The notes under the pieces were generated by a model. It was not told the DNA's origin and searched no databases. It saw nothing but the letters and a program-made list of their open reading frames with translations. DNA of 64,000 bases, from the NCBI GenBank assembly GCA_017532155.1, contig JAFXJP010000014.1, positions 1 to 64,000 on the forward strand, read 5' to 3'. The translations under genes and the position numbers were made by a program. Below are positions 61,080 through 64,000 of this stretch, piece after piece. Source of the DNA: Clostridia bacterium. GTDB lineage: Bacteria > Bacillota > Clostridia > Christensenellales > Aristaeellaceae. The first letter of the stretch is position 1; every line of letters starts with the position of its first letter.

Positions 61080-61745
61080 ATGGAAAAGTATCGTTGCACG
61101 CTTTGCGGTTATGTACATGAAGGGCCGATGACGGAAGATTTTGTCTGCCCCAAGTGCAAGCAGCCCGCCAGCGCGTTTGAAAAAATGAAGGAGGAAGAAA
61201 TCATGAAGAAGAATATTTACGCCGGTACCAAGACCGAAAAGAACCTGTGGGAGGCCTTTGCTGGCGAATCTCAGGCCCGCAATAAGTACACCTATTTTGC
61301 GTCCGTTGCCAAGAAGCAGGGCTTTGAGCAGATCGCTGCGCTGTTCCTGGAGACTGCTGCCAACGAAAAAGAGCACGCCGAGCTGTGGTTCAAGGCGCTG
61401 GGCGAAGTGGGCGATACTGCTGAAAACCTGCTGCATGCCGCGCAGGGCGAAAACTATGAGTGGACCGATATGTACGATCGCATGGCGGCCGACGCTGAAG
61501 AAGAAGGCTTCCATGATCTGGCTGCCAAGTTCCGCGGCGTAGCGGCCATCGAAAAGCGCCATGAAGAACGCTATCGCGCGCTGCTGCACAATGTGGAGAC
61601 CAAGGCCGTGTTCGAAAAGAGCGACGTGGTGGTCTGGGAATGCCGCAACTGCGGTCATATCGTGGTGGGCATGAAGGCGCCCGAAGTGTGCCCCGTCTGC
61701 GCGCATCCGCAGAGCTACTTCGAGCTGCATAAGGAAAACTACTAA
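61080..61745 (+). CDS. Rubrerythrin with rubredoxin domains at both ends
   Basis: 221 aa from ATG 61080 (GGAGG upstream; a GTG at 61065 is a less likely start). The N-terminal rubredoxin-like domain (1-36) has CTLCG and CPKC. The ferritin-like di-iron domain (about 50-180) has the ligands in [25 protein letters not shown] and [12 protein letters not shown] second rubredoxin-like domain (about 186-221) has CRNCG and CPVC. Rubrerythrins reduce hydrogen peroxide in anaerobes; usually only one rubredoxin domain is present. Own promoter and terminator. Confidence 0.92.
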   Translation: MEKYRCTLCGYVHEGPMTEDFVCPKCKQPASAFEKMKEEEIMKKNIYAGTKTEKNLWEAFAGESQARNKYTYFASVAKKQGFEQIAALFLETAANEKEHAELWFKALGEVGDTAENLLHAAQGENYEWTDMYDRMAADAEEEGFHDLAAKFRGVAAIEKRHEERYRALLHNVETKAVFEKSDVVVWECRNCGHIVVGMKAPEVCPVCAHPQSYFELHKENY

Positions 61746-61754
61746 GAGCAATGT

Positions 61755-61785
61755 AAAATAGCAGGGATTTTTCCCTGCTATTTTT
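61755..61785. terminator. Bidirectional terminator between rubrerythrin and dus
   Basis: AATAGCAGGGA / TCCCTGCTATT with A-rich and T-rich flanks; it overlaps the dus stop codon and serves both convergent genes. Confidence 0.88.
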
Positions 61786-62734
61786 ATGTGTCGCCAAATG
61801 CGGGCGTTTCCTTGAGCGGAAGACTTAAAAGCTGTTCAATGGCCAGGTGCTGCGCATCCAGCGTGCGCGCTTTACAGATGGCTTTGAGCGGCTTTTTGCT
61901 GTCTTCAAAGCCCAGTGCGAGCATCTTGAGCACATCGCGCATGCGGCCGATGATTACGCTTTGATCATAGCGCGCGGCATAGCCATGATAGAGCGTATCG
62001 ATGAACGTGCGCAGTTGGGGGATGCTCAGCTTTTCGCCGCCTGCGGCTTCCTGAAAGAGCGCGGGATTGGTCATTGCGCCGCGCCCGGCCATCAGGCTGA
62101 CGGCTGGATATTGTGCTTGTATTGCCTGAAAATCGGCGGCTGTGAAAAGATTGCCGTTGTAGACAAGCGGGCAGGATACGTTTTCTGCGGCGAGGGCGAA
62201 GGCGTCCGGGTGGACGTCGCCTCTATACTGCTCGCTGCGCGTGCGCGGGTGGATGATGAGCTCCAGCATCGGGTAATGCTTCAGAATTTCCAGCAGCCTT
62301 GGCCATTCGTCAGGGGAATCATAGCCGATGCGCGTTTTGACGGATATGGGCAGCGGCGAGCGCGAGAAAATGTCATCGAGGAAGTATTGCAGGCTTTCGG
62401 GATCCTTCAGCATGCCCGAGCCCTTGCCCTTGGTGGTGACGGTGGGGGAAGGACAGCCGATGTTGAGGTTGACCTCCGGGTAGCCCATATCCCGCATTTC
62501 GCGCGCGGCCCAGAGGAAGTATTCTACATTCTTCGTCAGCACCTGCGGCACGGCATAGAGGCCTTGATTATTCTCCGGCAGCAGCGCTGTTTTTTCCTTG
62601 GGCATGAACACGCAGTGCTGCGTGGGCGCTACAAAGGGGATGAAATATTTATCCACACCTGCAAAGCATGCTTTATGCGCGCGGCGGAAGATGTCGTCTG
62701 TCAGGCCCTCCATGGGCGCAAAGTACATGGGCAT
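61784..62734 (-). CDS. dus: tRNA-dihydrouridine synthase (Dus family)
   Basis: 316 aa from ATG 62734 (AAAGGAG six bases upstream; a longer frame lacks one). FMN TIM-barrel: MYFAPMEGLTDDIFRRA start, catalytic Cys in NLNIGCPSPTVTTKGKGSG (about 88-106), VKTRIGYD, HPRTRSEQYRG, YNGNLF, and MAGRGAMTNPALF. It reduces uridines in tRNA. Which position it acts on is not evident. It ends at a bidirectional terminator; its 5' region adjoins repeat D. Confidence 0.92.
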   Translation of the reverse strand: MPMYFAPMEGLTDDIFRRAHKACFAGVDKYFIPFVAPTQHCVFMPKEKTALLPENNQGLYAVPQVLTKNVEYFLWAAREMRDMGYPEVNLNIGCPSPTVTTKGKGSGMLKDPESLQYFLDDIFSRSPLPISVKTRIGYDSPDEWPRLLEILKHYPMLELIIHPRTRSEQYRGDVHPDAFALAAENVSCPLVYNGNLFTAADFQAIQAQYPAVSLMAGRGAMTNPALFQEAAGGEKLSIPQLRTFIDTLYHGYAARYDQSVIIGRMRDVLKMLALGFEDSKKPLKAICKARTLDAQHLAIEQLLSLPLKETPAFGDT

Positions 62735-62792
62735 AGGGTGCTCCTTTGAAAAGAATATGCTTATCTTATCATTGAAACGCAGGAAACGCAAT

Positions 62793-63312
62793 GGGGGGAG
62801 ACGTTCGAGGGGCCGCTTTTAAGGTAAAAGCGCCCCTCGAGCACCCCCGAACACCAGTGTTAGGGTTGGGCTGTATCGGCAGGCTTACGAAAAAGGACCT
62901 GGAATCTGGATTGCAAGCAAGCTTGCCCTCCATCTTCCAGGCTCCTTTTTCTATCCGCTTTGCGGATGCGATCACGCGCTGCGTGATCGGCCTGCCGCAT
63001 TGTTGACTGCAGCCGCCTGCGGGGGAACGGCGTTTCGCTGTGGCGAAACGAGCGAGCCTCGCACACTATCGCGCCGCCGCAGCGGCGTTCCCAGCGCATC
63101 CCGTACCTAAGCGGCAGTCCGCAGAGCTTGCTCTGCGGGTTTGCGAAGCAAACTGAAAAAGGGGCTTGGAAGCGGAGGGAAAGCTTGCTTTCACATCCGA
63201 TTCCAAACCCTTTTTCATACAGACTGCCGCGACAATTACGCAGCCAACTTCCAATGCCAACGCAGGTTCTTTGGTACTTTCTTGACGCAAGAAAGTACCG
63301 TCCTCTCCCTGC
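62793..63312 (+). repeat. Structured intergenic repeat, copy D
   Basis: Ends: GGGGGGAGACG (62793-62803) and CGTCCTCTCCC (about 63299-63309); end hairpins 62806-62812/62833-62839 and 63273-63284/63288-63299. About 130 bp present in A, B and C (the ACAAT/ATTGT hairpin, the variable hairpin and the ATCC[A/G]CC hairpin) are missing right after the first end hairpin. The left arm starts at about 62875 with AAAAAGGACCTGGAA pairing TTCCAGGCTCCTTTTT. The right arm carries GCAGAGC-TTG-CTCTGC-type and GTTTGC-GAA-GCAAAC hairpins. Copy D shares its small left-arm hairpin stems with C, and the core of its large left hairpin with B. Confidence 0.83.
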
Positions 63313-63320
63313 CTCCGTCA

Positions 63321-64000
63321 TCAAATCAGCACAATATCCCGCATGCCCTCAGCGCGCGCAATTTTTTCGTGCTTTTCCAGCTCCTCCCGCGCAGGCGAGC
63401 GCAAAGACTGATATTCGCTGCGCACGCCCATCGGCCGATACGCAATGATCTTGTAGCGAATGCTGCGCGTCTGCAAATGCGGCGCAAGCGCGCGGCTGAC
63501 CTGACGCACCGTGTCCTCCGTGTTAAAAAGCCCCGGCACAATCACCGTGCGCACTTCTTCCAGCTTGCCGATTTCCGCGAGAAAGCGCAGATTGCTGAGC
63601 ACCAGCTCATTGCTGCAGCCGGTTACGCGCAAATGCTCCTGCATATCCCAGGCCTTGACGTCCAGCATCACGCCGTCGGTGACGTTCAGCAGCTTTTCAT
63701 CCTTGGAAAAATCGTAGCTGCCGTTGGAATCCAGCAGGGTATCAAGCCCTTTTTTCCGGGCAAGTGCAAGCAATTCGTAGAGAAAACCTGCCTGCTGCGT
63801 GCATTCGCCGCCCGAAACCGTAATACCGCGGATGAACGGCATGTTGCGATCGACCTGCCGCATGACGTCCTGCGCTGTCATCAGGCGGATGCGCGGCGAG
63901 GAGGAATTTGGGCAGTGCTTAAAGCATTCATCGCAGAAAGCGCACTTGGTGTGATCATATTGCACCTTGCCGCCCTCGCGGTACAGCGCGCCGGTGGGAC
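63321..64000 (-). CDS. Glycyl-radical enzyme activase, YjjW-like (5' end outside window)
   Basis: 226 aa of the C-terminal part; the frame stays open through the window edge (an internal GTG at 63965 is probably not the start). Visible: the end of a ferredoxin-like insert (PTGALYREGGKVQYDHTKC, then CDECFKHCPNSSSP), and the radical-SAM barrel with ITVSGGECTQQAGF, LDSNGSYDF and DVKAWDMQEH. The N-terminal C-x3-C-x2-C motif would lie beyond 64000. It would activate a glycyl-radical enzyme that is not in view. Its stop is 22 bases after repeat D's end hairpin. Confidence 0.85.
   Translation of the reverse strand, partial: PTGALYREGGKVQYDHTKCAFCDECFKHCPNSSSPRIRLMTAQDVMRQVDRNMPFIRGITVSGGECTQQAGFLYELLALARKKGLDTLLDSNGSYDFSKDEKLLNVTDGVMLDVKAWDMQEHLRVTGCSNELVLSNLRFLAEIGKLEEVRTVIVPGLFNTEDTVRQVSRALAPHLQTRSIRYKIIAYRPMGVRSEYQSLRSPAREELEKHEKIARAEGMRDIVLI

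Overview
The window looks like a chromosome segment of a GC-rich, Gram-positive, gut-type Clostridia. The Christensenellales or a related order would fit, but that placement is inference. The supporting signs are strong AGGAGG ribosome-binding sites, sigma-A promoters, SepF and DivIVA cell-division genes, YybS/DUF2232, HemZ, an FMN riboswitch ahead of a RibU-like transporter, and relatives of the sporulation proteins BofA, SpoIID and YlbJ. Anaerobic life is indicated by a rubrerythrin, an 8Fe-8S ferredoxin, an Mrp-type Fe-S ATPase and a glycyl-radical-enzyme activase. No phage, plasmid, transposase, CRISPR array, rRNA or tRNA was recognised.

Layout. 1-624: structured repeat copy A. 635-6382 (minus): mscS, divIVA, sepF, an HlyD-like envelope protein and an FAD oxidoreductase. 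6521-14613 (plus): pcrA, ligA, an MrfA-type helicase, a SpoU methyltransferase and a polysaccharide deacetylase. 14711-19579 (plus): ferredoxin, a giant SpoIID-SH3 protein and a TrmN6-like methylase. 19561-25827 (minus): an AraC regulator, then the operon yybS-rplI-dnaB-yhaM-mnmE. 25923-26584: repeat copy B, inverted. 26585-28990 (minus): FMN riboswitch, ribU-like, tsaE, tsaB, rimI. 29041-32861: orphan sugar-binding protein, BofA-like protein (plus), sua5, DUF3021 and LytTR. 33049-33882 (plus): mrp. 33886-34461: repeat copy C. 34429-43193 (minus): orf103, a SecD-like protein, recJ, relA, dtd, an MBL-fold hydrolase, hemZ. 43259-52008 (minus): dnaE, an anti-sigma-like protein, a sigma factor, a GHKL kinase, tlyA, dnaD, dnaC/dnaI. 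52040-58732: ylbJ-like (minus), then (plus) a GNAT enzyme, three secreted proteins of unknown function and a ribokinase. 58802-62734: two secreted paralogues (minus) below a cre-like site, a rubrerythrin (plus) and dus (minus). 62793-63312: repeat copy D. 63321-64000: glycyl-radical activase, cut by the window edge.

Most genes are housekeeping and sit in compact, translationally coupled operons: replication and repair (dnaE, dnaB, dnaD, dnaC, pcrA, ligA, recJ), tRNA and rRNA modification (mnmE, tsaB, tsaE, sua5, tlyA, dus), stringent response (relA) and cell division.

The most unusual content is a family of four dispersed intergenic elements of about 520-660 bp. Each is almost entirely built of hairpins. 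Two mirror-image multi-branch modules flank a variable centre, and the element is bounded by imperfect GGGGACG / CGTCCTCCCC inverted ends. Between copies the stem sequences change on both strands so that pairing is kept, hairpins are replaced by unrelated hairpins, and cores are exchanged between the left and right arms. Every copy lies against the 3' end of a gene. I do not recognise it as a named repeat or RNA family.
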